From the NCBI RefSeq assembly GCF_027172205.1, contig NC_070614.1, forward strand, positions 38,570,001-38,634,000: a DNA stretch of 64,000 bases. The letters run 5' to 3'. Position numbers and translations under genes: made by a program. Source of the DNA: Podarcis raffonei (taxonomy: Eukaryota; Chordata; Lepidosauria; Squamata; Lacertidae). The notes beneath the pieces are model-generated. The model searched no databases, was not told the DNA's origin, and worked only from the letters and a program-made list of their open reading frames with translations. This document shows, in pieces, positions 43,601-52,392 of this stretch; position 1 is the stretch's first letter, and every line of letters begins with the position of its first letter.

Positions 43601-44402
43601 AATAGTCTCTCAAAGTTTTTTGGGCCTTTTTATATACTTCTTCATCTCTAAAAAGGGTGTCATTCATCCTCCATCTAAAGGAACCGGTTGTTGTTTGCTT
43701 CATCTCCATCTTTACAGCGTTATGGTCTGAGCAAGTTTTGGGGCAGATTTCCACTTTCTTTATCTTTGGTGCCATTCCTCTAGTGATCCAAATTTGGTCA
43801 ATTCTAGTCCATGTCATCTTAGCTTCAGAGAAAAAAGTTCCCTCTCTCCCCAGGGGGTTCTTAGTTCTCCAGATGTCAATCAAGTCCATATTGTCAGTCA
43901 ATTCAAAGAAAGTTTTTGGTAGTCTACCATCTTTGGTGACTACCTGTTTTTGTGCCTTGTCCATGTTTGTAGATACTACTCCATTCATGTCTCCCATCAG
44001 AATTATATTATAGTCCATATAGTCCAGCAGAATCTCATGCAACTTCTTAAAGAATTCAGATTTCCCCTCGTTCGGTGCATACACCCCTACAATCAAAAAT
44101 TTCTCTCCTTGAAATTGAATTTCAACTGCCAAATATCTTCCTTGTTCATCTTTAAAAATAAATTTCGGTAGCAATTTTTCCTTTGCATATATCACCACTC
44201 CTCTCTTTTTGACTTTATCAGACGAAATAAACTCTTGTCCCAATCTCTTGTTAATAAGTATTTTCCTGTGTACTCTCATTACATGTGTTTCCTGTAAACA
44301 AATCAAGTCCAGTTGTTCTTTTCTTAATATATGAAAAACGCCTTTTCTCTTTCGAGGGGAGTTCAGTCCATTACAATTCCAACTTAGAAGTTGCAGAGCC
44401 AT
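40665..44402 (-). CDS. L1 ORF2p, endonuclease and reverse transcriptase
   Basis: 1,245 codons, uninterrupted. The AP-endonuclease domain (1-230) shows LLSWNCNGLNS, CLQETH, VGVYAPN, ILMGDMN, RIDQIW and CSDHNAV, so the catalytic Asn, Glu, Asp and His positions are present. The RT domain (about 460-780) shows SPGPDGLTSRYY, NYRPISLLNVDYKI, DQAGFLPGR, FVDAEKAFDNISW, GTRQGCPISPLLF and FADDLVL. The C terminus has the Cys motif CWKCKENEGTFFHLWWTC. Length is close to mammalian ORF2p (about 1,275). The start sits in a strong Kozak context (ACCATGG). Confidence 0.94.
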   Translation of the reverse strand: MALQLLSWNCNGLNSPRKRKGVFHILRKEQLDLICLQETHVMRVHRKILINKRLGQEFISSDKVKKRGVVIYAKEKLLPKFIFKDEQGRYLAVEIQFQGEKFLIVGVYAPNEGKSEFFKKLHEILLDYMDYNIILMGDMNGVVSTNMDKAQKQVVTKDGRLPKTFFELTDNMDLIDIWRTKNPLGREGTFFSEAKMTWTRIDQIWITRGMAPKIKKVEICPKTCSDHNAVKMEMKQTTTGSFRWRMNDTLFRDEEVYKKAQKTLRDYFEINMATNVEKRVIWDASKAVMRGFLIQQNAIKKRSRNEKKDKILEKIKEGEKKLRVKPKSQEILREIKLYQVQYMELMNQEIEWKIKQMRQKTFESANKCGKLLAWQLKKRQKLNTITNLEVEGKDIHNPIEIRNCFQKYFKQLYAQGPQNEMDIDRFLKTNGLQKISQESKLMLNCKISDQEIEGAIQNMQLGKSPGPDGLTSRYYRSLKEWLLQPLKEVCNEILEGKRAPESWKEAYITLIPKTETEKTQLKNYRPISLLNVDYKIFADILAKRLKKVLIEEIHKDQAGFLPGRHLSDNLRNIIDILEKLEMNINTKAVLIFVDAEKAFDNISWSFMKNNLQGMGVGQGFENGIGAIYSEQKAKLIVNNVVTEQFKIEKGTRQGCPISPLLFISVLEVLLNMIRKDRLVKGIQVGAKQYKLRAFADDLVLTLQEPESSTKRVLELIQEFGQVAGFKLNKSKTKVLEKNLTLTEREKFQNETGLTAVKKVKYLGINMTAKNGNLFKDNYEKCWMEVKKDLEIWSNLKLSLLGRIAVIKMNVLPRMLFLFQTLQIVDKMDCFKKWQKDISRFVWQGKKPRIKFKILTDAKERGGFALPDFKLYYESAAFCWLKDWLLLENTDILDLEGFNNVFGWHAYLWYDKVKVHKAFKNHIVRKALFNVWIRYKDSLENKTPRWLSPMEAKAQKKLNMEAKWLKYWEILEQEGDRLKLQSFEKLKDKVRDWLHYHQIMEAYNIDKKVGFQVEKSKLETELLESKTKILSKMYNLLLKWNTQDETVKSAMIKWAQDVGHNIMFADWEQLWSTGMKFTACNALRENIMKMIYRWYMTPVRLAKIYHLPDNKCWKCKENEGTFFHLWWTCPKIKAFWEMIYNELKKVFKYTFLKKPEAFLLGMVGQLVLKKDKTFFMYATTAARILIAKYWKTQDLPTLQEWEMKMIDCMGLAEMTGRIRDQGEESAEEDWKKFKDYLQKYCKINEC

Positions 44403-44408
44403 GGTAAA

Positions 44409-45506
44409 TTACTTAGTCTTTCCTCCAACTGCGCCGAGTTGCTGTTCTTCTTCTGTCGGTGGTGTGTCTTTCCCTGGGCCCAAAAGTCCAAATGATAAGT
44501 TTGCTATGTCTAAAATTCCTTTTCCTGATACAGGTTGGTCCTCACCGGCTTCCACTTCCTTCTGTAGGTCCTCCTCGTGGTCTTTCAAAAACTTGTATTT
44601 ATCATTCACTGTCCTTATTCTTATTTTCCTTCCTTTGTATTTGAAAGATAGACCTTGGGGAAATTCCCACCTGAAGAGTATTTTGTTTCTTCTCAATAGA
44701 ACAACTAGATCTCTGTAATAAGTCCTTACATCCAAAATATATTTGGGTATATCCTTAAAGATCTCCACAAATGAGTCTTCAATTTCCAAAGTTCTTTGGT
44801 AGTGCAAATTCAGAATTTTATCTCTTTCTTCTTTTGTTCTTAAGGTAATTAAACAGTCTCTTGCTTTGCTCTTTCTTTGTCCTTTACCAAGTCTAAATGC
44901 ACTCACAATCTTGAATTCTTCCTTCCCCAGGTCCTGTTGCCAAAAATCTGTAAATTCCTTTGTAAGAAAGTCCGCCAGGTTGCCTTTCTCACTTTCAGGT
45001 ACTGCTCTAATTCTTAAATTTCTCTCCTTTCCTTGTAATTCAATCATAGACAGTGTCAAATCATGCTCCTCTAATTTCTTATATACCGGTGGTATCTTCT
45101 CCTGAGTAGCAGTTGCAACCTCCTTAGCTTCCTCTGCTATCTTTCGAGTGGAGGCAGATTCCTCTAGTAATTTTTCAATTGACTGTATATTAGAGTTCAC
45201 CTTCTTTCCCAGTTCATTGATCCTTGTGGTATTCAAGTCAATTTTTGCTGAGGCCTCAGCTACTTGTTTATTTGTCTCTGCTACTTGTTTTGATAAATTT
45301 TCCAAGGATTCATTAATTTTACCGAGTGCCTGAGCCAATACGTCTTCAGATGACATAGCTTTTGGTTTTACTTGCGAAGCAGCAGCTCCTACTGTGCCTG
45401 CTGCTCCGGATGTTGAAGCCCTTCTCTGATGTGCAGTGTCAGTCTTGTATTGTCTGCCGGACCTAGTAGTTTTTTCCTGTGTCAGCTCTATCTTCCCTTT
45501 CTCCAT
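44409..45506 (-). CDS. L1 ORF1p, RNA-binding trimeric coiled-coil protein
   Basis: 365 codons, uninterrupted. Residues 60-150 form heptads (INESLENLSKQVAETNKQVA, SNIQSIEKLLEES). An RRM-like domain starts at NLRIRAVPESEKGNLADF and contains VSAFRLGKG, followed by a C-terminal domain with LSFKYKGRKIRIRTVNDKYK. This is the order of vertebrate L1 ORF1p, which packages L1 RNA. The stop codon lies 6 nt before the ORF2 start. Confidence 0.92.
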   Translation of the reverse strand: MEKGKIELTQEKTTRSGRQYKTDTAHQRRASTSGAAGTVGAAASQVKPKAMSSEDVLAQALGKINESLENLSKQVAETNKQVAEASAKIDLNTTRINELGKKVNSNIQSIEKLLEESASTRKIAEEAKEVATATQEKIPPVYKKLEEHDLTLSMIELQGKERNLRIRAVPESEKGNLADFLTKEFTDFWQQDLGKEEFKIVSAFRLGKGQRKSKARDCLITLRTKEERDKILNLHYQRTLEIEDSFVEIFKDIPKYILDVRTYYRDLVVLLRRNKILFRWEFPQGLSFKYKGRKIRIRTVNDKYKFLKDHEEDLQKEVEAGEDQPVSGKGILDIANLSFGLLGPGKDTPPTEEEQQLGAVGGKTK

Positions 45507-46464
45507 AACACTCTCATGTAAAACCCAAGGTCAGTCTCACGCCTAATAGATTTGTTTTGAAGTGGAATTTTCCAAAGCTTGGTTATTTAGTGGCTTACTT
45601 GCTGTTACAACATAGTCTCCTCTAGGGGGATACAGTTCCAACTTCACTTGCAACTTTTAAAACAAATATAGTCCTTATAAGTCCCCCGTATCCCTTAAAA
45701 TCCACTGTTTCAATGTCCTTAATAGTTACTTTATAGTCAAAAGCAATTCTACGAACACTGTATCTTTCGCAGAGTTATTTCAGAGTTCTTTGCCCTTAAC
45801 GTGCTGACAGTCTTCCCACTGATCGGCTTTCCCTGTCATAGGCAGTCCGTTCTCAGGGTTTAGAGGCAGCGGATATAACTTTACTTCCCTCTTTTCTTGC
45901 AGGTAGATAATACTTAATTTCCCCCCCTCCGCTCCTGCAAACAGGAGGGGAGCCGCTTTTTTGATGTTGGATTTTAAGCCTTTAAAAAAAAACGTCTTTC
46001 AAAGTCACAGCTTTACAGTCTCTTTGCTTTGACCTATTTACAAGCCGGAAAGGCAGACTTCCTGTTTGTGCCTTTCCCGTTTCGGTGCCGAAATTGCTCA
46101 AAATTTCCTCCAATTAATTCATTTAAACCTACTCACAGGTAGTTGCTTTAGAGTCCAATTATCCAGAAAGAAATCAGCGCTCTCCAACCATGGCTGTGCG
46201 GCTTCGCTCTGCGGAAAGGATAGACGACTCTCAGCCCCGCGCTGCTCACCCCCGTTCCGTTCCGAAGCCTTTAAAAAGGCTCCTTCGCAGCCGGGGGGGC
46301 GCAAATGGTGCCCGCCAAGTCACCAGGTTCACAGGCTTCACCGCCTGTGATTTTTTTCGGGTCCCCGCTTCGCCGCAGCGGCAAGACCCAGTCCCACGGA
46401 GCCGATCCCCTCCAGAGCTCAGAGGGAATCCGCCATTAGTCGCTGGCGCTGACCGGAAGTCCTC
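45507..46464 (-). promoter_or_regulatory. L1 5' UTR / internal promoter
   Basis: The first 300 bp of the element are GC- and CpG-rich. Near the 5' end the minus strand carries ACTTCCGGTC (ETS-like; 46451-46460 on +) and CTAATGGCGG (YY1-like; + strand CCGCCAT at 46430-46436). Short frames here are not genes. Confidence 0.6.
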
Positions 46465-46482
46465 GTTTCTAAGTCCTTTTTC

Positions 46483-46790
46483 ACTTCTGACCAACATTTC
46501 TCATAGTTATCTTTGAATAAGTTTAAGTTCTTAGCAGTCATATTAACCCCCAGGTATTTTACTTTCTTAACCAATGTTAAACCTGTCTCCTTCTGAAACC
46601 TCTCTTTCTCAATCGATGTTAAATTTTTCTCAAGAACTTTAGTTTTTAACTTGTTCAACTTAAATCCTGCCACATGACCAAATTCTTGAATCAGTTCTAA
46701 TACTCTTTTAGTACTAGATTCTGGCTCCTGTAACGTCAATACTAAATCATCTGCGAAAGCTTTCAGTTTGTATTGTTTGGCTCCGACCTG
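46483..46790 (-). mobile_element. Older L1, 5'-truncated ORF2 part
   Basis: Minus-strand frame with VGAKQYKLKAFADDLVLTLQ and FKLNKLKTKVLEKNLTS, the RT catalytic FADD region. About 90% alike to the full-length copy. Ends abruptly at 46790 against the target duplication, so 5'-truncated. Confidence 0.82.
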
Positions 46791-46803
46791 CCAGTACGTT
46801 TCT

Positions 46804-47215
46804 GAGCACAATTCATAGTTTAGGTGCTGACCTTTAAAGCCCTAAACAGCCTCAACCCAATATACCTGAAGGAGAGTCTCCACCCCCATCATTCAGCCCA
46901 GACACTGAAGTCCAGCTCCGAGGGCCTTCTGGCGGTTCCCTCCCTGTGAGAAGTGAGGTTACAGGGAACCAGGCAGCGGGCCTTCTCGGTAGTGGCACCC
47001 ACCCTGTGGAATGCCCGCCCATCAGATGTCAAGGAAATAAACAACTATCTGACTTTTAGAAGACATCTGAAGGCAGCCCTGTTTAGGAAAGTTTTTAATG
47101 TTTGATGGTTTATTGTGTTTTTAATATTCTGTTGGAAGCTGCCCAGAGTGGCTGGGGAAACCCAGCCAGATGGGCGGGGTATAAATAATTGTTGTTGTTA
47201 TTGTTGTTGTTGTTG
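46804..47215 (+). mobile_element. L2/CR1-group LINE, right half with simple-repeat tail
   Basis: Continues the element from 39796: 'ggtgctgacctttaaagccc', 'gtggaatgcccgcccatca', 'agctgcccagagtggctggg' and a (TTG)n tail at about 47188-47215. Matches the minus-strand copy at 21541. Confidence 0.72.
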
Positions 47216-47420
47216 GCAGTGGGGCCTTCTGGCCAAGGCAAAAATGCTGGACTACTGGGAGTGTGGAAAGCCAATTGCAATTCCACTTATAGCTGACAAC
47301 AGAAGAGCAAAGGCTGTAGGAGTATCTGTTTAGGGAACAGTCCTGGTGGATGCAAGTTGTCTACCCTGCCTTTCTGGTGTGAGCCGCACGTTAGATCTGT
47401 TCAGCTGAACAATAAACATA
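47216..47420 (+). pseudogene. Degenerate GARIN5 copy, 3' part beyond the LINE nest
   Basis: Starts 'ggcagtggggccttctggccaaggc' (parent 34930-34957), then switches to parent 3' UTR sequence from 36288 ('aaaaatgctggact', 'caacagaagagcaaaggctgta'). The exons in between are missing. An AATAAA sits at 47411-47416. Confidence 0.8.
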
Positions 47421-49019
47421 TTTGCTTTGTGCCTAACTCTTGCGTCTGCTTTGCTTTCTTTTGGGGACATTTGCACCCTCAAGTGAAAGGACATGGCATA
47501 GATTTATGCAAACACCAAACTCACTACAGTTACATCCCCCCTCCCCTTAAAAAAAAAACCCTCTCCAAATTTGGCAACATCCATCATTGGGAGTCATAAA
47601 AAGGGGGTGTGGGGAGGCGGGATGGACAGACTTCTATTCTCTAATTTGAATCAGGAAGATTCCACATCATTTTTTTCCTCAGCTTGTGTGTGTGTGAAAA
47701 TACAGGACTCAACAGTGACCTCTTTTCTCTAGCAGAGGTGGGAACATTTTGCCCTATCTGGCCGCTAAGACACACCACTGTCCATTCTTCCCTTTGCACC
47801 CCTTCCAGAAGATTCCGTGTCAGTTATTCCCAACCCACCGTCAGTTGTGCCAGGAGGAGGGTATCTGCCATTTGATTGGCTGAAAGGCTTTCCCTTCAGC
47901 GCCTTCTGGAAATTTCTTGGGCTGCTACTCCATGCGGGGGTTGGGGGAGAGAAAAGTCGGAACGAAACCACTACTAGAAAACCTTGCCAGTTGCAGCTGC
48001 CATACAACCCATAATCCCAGGGTTGGTTTTCCTTCAGCGCTTTGGTTGGCAGAGAGGCTTTAGGGCCCTGTCCATGCTGTTGGGGGGCAGGATGGCTATG
48101 AATACCAGGCTCTAGGAATCACCAGTGAGGATGGAACAGGATTGTGAGGGGATCATGAATGAAAGAGTACTATTGTACTCAGGTCCTGCATGTGGACACA
48201 TCCGGTTCGCCACTGTAACAACAGGATGCTGGACTAAAAGGGCCTTTGGCCTGATCCCAGAGTGTGTCTTTCACCCCACACCGGGTGAAAGAATCCTGCA
48301 TTGCAGGGGGATGGACTAGATGAGCCTCGTGGTCCCTTCCAACACTACAAGTCTGTGATTCTGCTCTGGGTGGCGGGGTGAGGTGCACAGGCTACTCTAG
48401 GCACCTCGGCAGAGGAGTGCGAGGGTCGGGGGAGGGGGCACCGATACAGCTCCTTGCCAAGGGAGCCTAGGTATACCTCTGGTGGCAACAGCTAGGAGTT
48501 AAGAGGCCCATGACGAGTTATTGTAATATGACATCTGTGGAAAGGAAGGACTAAAGCAGAGAAGAGGAGTAGATGATGCAAGGAGGGGAATAAGAGTTTG
48601 GAAGGAATATGAGAACCGCTAGGCTAAAGCATGGGCCGGATTGGGTTGAACACTAGGCCAAGAAAAAACCAGAGGTGTATTAATCTTGCAGCGCCTTGGG
48701 ATTGTTAGATAGGACTGCCATATGTCGGAATTTTCCCAGGCATTACTGGGATTTCAAAGCCGGAATTGATGTCCAGGATCAATTGAAAAACTGCGATTTT
48801 GTAAAAAAAAAGTATGCTCAAGAACTTTGGGGTGTCCTGGTTTTTACATTTTGAAATATGGCAACCCTGCTGTTAGAGCAAAGGAACTGGGAATTAAAAG
48901 CTATTTCTGACCAGAACTCTTAAGTTCTCTAGGATGTAGCTGAGAGCTGGGGTGGCTGTCTGCTCTGACAATGGGCAGTGTTGCAGGTTACTTGAGTCTC
49001 TCATCTTCCCCCCTCTCAG
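47421..49019. other. Intergenic before COX6B2
   Basis: Holds a CR1/SINE 3' end ('acaggatgctggact' near 48225; 'ggatggactagatgagcc...cccttccaacactac' at 48283-48365) and a small MITE-like palindrome (about 48715-48870, ends 'ctgccatatgtc' and 'gaaatatggcaac'). No coding frame recognised. A 5' noncoding exon of COX6B2 may lie here. Confidence 0.45.
48715..48870. mobile_element. Short MITE with 'gccatat...atatggc' ends
   Basis: Inverted ends 'actgccatatgtcggaa' and 'tttgaaatatggcaaccct'. A related, more diverged element is at about 58195-58405 ('aatatggcaaccctaag'). Confidence 0.45.
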
Positions 49020-49021
49020 AA

Positions 49022-52000
49022 ATGCAGACCTTTTCAGCTGCTGCACCATCAGCAGAAGAGATCAACCAACTGAAGAAAAAACAGGGTGACTATCTCACGG
49101 CCCCATTTGACCCACGCTTTCCAAACACCAACCAGACCAAGAACTGCTACCAGAACTACCTGGGTGGGTAAAAGAGAGGGATATGGCTGCATTGGGCAAA
49201 ATTTTTCATGCATGGTACTTTTGAGATATTCGGGAGGGGCAGGCTGATAAGATATATTTTATTTGTCAGAGGCTTTTCATCGTATATATGCTTAGATGCC
49301 CTTCCTAACCTCTACAGCGTGGGTAGGCAACCTAAGGCCCAGGGGCCGGATCTGGCCCAATCGCCTTCTCAATCCCGGACAGTCCGGGAATCAGTGTGTT
49401 TTTACATGAGTAGAATGTGCTCTTTTATTTAAAATGCATCTCTGGGTTATTTGTGGGGCCTGCCTGATGTTTTTACATGAGTAGAATGTGTGCTTTTATT
49501 TAAAATGCATCTCTGGGTTATTTGTGGGGCATAGAAATAACCCCCCCCCAATATAGTCCGATTTCCCCCCCCCAAGGTCTGAGGGACAGTGGACCGGCCC
49601 CTTGTGGACCCCTGCTCTACAGCTTTATGTATTGTTGTTATTATTCATATAGTATAGCTTTAGTAGTGTGGTGTACTATACAAAGAAGTAATAAAGACTC
49701 ATTGCTAAGAAAGTTTTGACTGATGCTCAGATAATAAGGCAGCTGGGGGAAATGCCTGTGAAAATGGCAAACAAAGAAACTGTCTTGGGTATCAGGAGGA
49801 TCCCTTTTTTTCAACCAAATGCTGCTTTAAATGACATTCTGATACATAAACCAAAAAGTCAAAATTCTCCCCATCTGGAAGTAACACTCTGTCTTTTAAA
49901 TGAAGCTCTATATTCTACTTTAGCTCACCAGCACCTCCTGGAGAGTTTGGGATTTCACCCTAGTGAAAGGATGGGTGGGTCTGCCAGTAAGCAAAAGCCC
50001 CCTCCACTAGATCTTTCACACTCCCATTGAGCTCAATAGGGCTTACTTTTTCTGACTAGACATGCATAGGGTTGTACTGTTAATGTCTCTGAAGCCAAAG
50101 CCAAGAGGAGCCATGTGCTCTTCTGCTTCAGTGTGTCCTGTTTTTTTTTTTAATTTTTTATTGATTTTCCAACATAAATTATAACACATTACAACTGACA
50201 ATACAAAAACAAACAAACATATAAACATGTATAATTTCATAACCTTTTTTTTCCTTAAACCCAATTTCAACGACTTCCCCATGCCTCCCTTTTCTGCATC
50301 CCTGTTTTAGACTTTTTCAGCAACCCCTGATCTCAATTACTTATAATTCACTTTCTTTAACCTTTTTCTCTTACCCAATCATTTTTCGCTGCAAATCTGC
50401 TTTGCCTTACCCATGACATTTTAACACTCAATAATTTTACAACAGTTCTTAAGATAAAGTTTAAATTTCTTCCAATCTTCTTCCACCGTCTCTTTCCCTT
50501 GGTCACGGATTCTGCCCGTCATCTCAGCCAATCCCATATAGTCAATCACCTTCGTCTGCCACTCTTCCAGCGTGGGTAGTTCTTGTGTCTTCCAATACTT
50601 TGCTAAAAGAGCTCTTGCTGCTGTTGTAGCATACATAAAAAACGTCCTATCTTTTCAGTGTGTCCTGTTGGTAGGTTCAGACTGAGATATCTTATTGGCT
50701 AGAGGAACTTTTTATCATTACAGAGAGGGTGACTCCTGCTTGCTGGTACAAAGCTACAGATGATATGGAAGTTAAGCAGACATTAAATGTCCACCAGTGC
50801 AGAAACAGAAGTGGTGACACTTTAGAAGTTGACATGTTGCTTCTTTTTCCTTTCTTGCAGATTATTACCGCTGTGTGAAGACCGTAAAAGCCAACGGCAA
50901 GGACATCAAGGTGTGTGAATGGTACCACAGGGTCTTTAAATCCCTGTGTCCTGTTTCCTGGGTAAGTAAAAAAGCATCAAGTCAGCTGCACTCTTTCTTT
51001 TCGACAATGTCAATGAAGTTGTAACCAACATGGAGTTGAAACAACAGATATGGTTTCCTTTTGTTTTTGCTTAAAAATGCTCTTTAACATTTTGGGAATG
51101 AAATGGGGCTTATTTTGTACCTTGAACCAAATTTTGGCCTTGGGGAGAGGGATGACAACTTGCCTGATTAAAAATTCCACCCCTTTAAAAAGGGGCAGCT
51201 TGATGCAAACGTAGCAAATGATAATTTTTTTGCCAAGACTCAAGTCATGGCCTGCATTTTGGGCAATTTTTAGTATCTTTATGCAAAATGCTTTATCACA
51301 GAGGATCCTTGGAGCAAAATCAGATACATAGCAAGATATACTGGCTGAACAGCAGAAATATATGTATGTACACTATATTTAAAGTCACTTCAGACTGCTA
51401 GTCTGCATTAAAAAACAACAACTTCCAGTAAGAAGAAAAATAACACAGCAGATAGCTGATCTGGTAGCTTTTATATGCCTTGAATGTTTTATTTTCTTAT
51501 GAGGACTTTCACACAAGAATGGTATCCCACACCTAGTGTCTGAAGTGTTGTTGTTCTGCCTCAGGATCATTTTGCTATCTTAGTCTGCTGCATAGACCAG
51601 GCCCAAGATTCCAGGCCACTAGGCTCTTCAGGACTAGCAGAACCAGAATTTTGAAAAATACAGTATCAAGTGCAGAATAAGCTATACAAAACATTTTTCT
51701 AAATTTGCATAATTTATACGGGTCACAAAATCCAGTTTTCTCAGCATAGAATTTGGATTGCTTAGCCACAGATGGGGAACCTGTGGCTCTCCAGCTTTTG
51801 CTGGACCACAACTCCTGCTAGCTCCAACATGGCCAATGGTCAGGATGGTATAATGGGAGTTGTCACCCTAACAACACCTGGAGTTTCCCATCCCTGGCCT
51901 AATCAGATTATTCTAGAATTAAAACTTTAAAAATACAGCAAAGTATACAGGCTCTTGATCACAATATTTCTCCCTCAGGAATACTGTTTGAGAACTGAAA

Positions 52001-52199
52001 ATTGTGAATTACGTAGATGATAACATTAATGGTATTATTCATTACTATGGGAAGATATAACTTGATTTATTTTGCCCTAAGCACCACAATGTCTGGGGCT
52101 GTTGACTAAGCTTCCGCAACCTCCTTTCTATTTCCCTCCCTTCAGATACAACGCTGGGATGGTGAGCGTGCACAGGGAACCTTTGCTGGTAGGATATAA
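49022..52199 (+). CDS. COX6B2: Cytochrome c oxidase subunit 6B, COX6B2-like
   Basis: Exons 49022-49163, 50861-50961 and 52146-52199 (TAA) give 98 residues, phases consistent. Subunit 6B lies on the intermembrane-space face of complex IV and bridges the dimer. The twin Cys motifs that form its disulfides are present: CX9C in CYQNYLDYYRC and CX10C in [28 protein letters not shown] and FAG.I resemble human COX6B2 (FDPRFP, CYQNFLDYHRC, IFAGKI) more than COX6B1 (FDSRFP, CWQNYLDFHRC, TFPGKI). Position next to GARIN5 matches human 19q13.42. The acceptor (cag at 49017-49019) lies 2 nt before the ATG, so a noncoding first exon must be upstream. AATAAA at 52387. Confidence 0.9.
49318..49614. mobile_element. 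hAT MITE with internal tandem duplication
   Basis: 8-bp duplication CTCTACAG at 49310-49317 and 49615-49622. Ends and core ('gggtaggcaacc', 'ttttatttaaaatgcatctc', 'gggacagtggaccggcc') match the 586-bp element at 37016. A segment of about 62 bp holding 'tttttacatgagtagaatgtg' is present twice in tandem. Lies in COX6B2 intron 1. Confidence 0.8.
49985..50085. repeat. Short squamate repeat with 'agtaagccccattga' type core
   Basis: Contains 'ccattgagctcaatagggcttactttttctgactagacatgcataggg'. A related copy on the other strand is at 5668-5755. Class not determined. Confidence 0.4.
50143..50653 (-). mobile_element. 5'-truncated young L1
   Basis: Encodes the last 71 residues of ORF2 ([20 protein letters not shown] to KNCCKIIEC) plus the 3' UTR and a pure A tail. 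A 16-bp duplication TTCAGTGTGTCCTGTT lies at 50127-50142 and 50654-50669. Same family as the full-length copy. Lies in COX6B2 intron 1. Confidence 0.88.
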
Positions 52200-52386
52200 A
52201 CTTCAACCTCCCCTTGCCTTATGGGCCCACAGCAGATGTTCTTCCAGACCATCTGAAATAACTTGGTCAATTTGTTAGTTACCTCAGCAGATGTGACACT
52301 GAGTTAAGGTTATTTTGGTAGGTTTAAAGAAGGGGAAAACAACATAAAATGTTCATTCAAAACAAGCTGAGGGAATAATCATTCTC

Positions 52387-52392
52387 AATAAA
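52387..52392 (+). terminator. Poly(A) signal of COX6B2
   Basis: AATAAA about 190 bp after the TAA, giving a short 3' UTR of roughly 200 nt. Confidence 0.65.

Larger units (their letters stand above)
40383..46464 (-). mobile_element. Full-length L1 retrotransposon with both ORFs open
   Basis: 6,082 bp on the minus strand. An 18-bp duplication GTTTCTAAGTCCTTTTTC lies at 40365-40382 and 46465-46482. Layout 5' to 3': a GC-rich 5' UTR of about 960 bp (46464-45507), ORF1 (45506-44409), a 6-nt spacer, ORF2 (44402-40665), then a 3' UTR with AATAAA and a short A-rich tail. It was inserted into an older L1, which was itself inserted into an L2. Two open ORFs and a clean duplication mark it as recent and possibly still mobile. 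Confidence 0.93.

Noticed and set aside
46066-46516. Open frames of 94-108 codons on the + strand
   Set aside because: They lie in the GC-rich L1 5' UTR, antisense to the element, with no family match.
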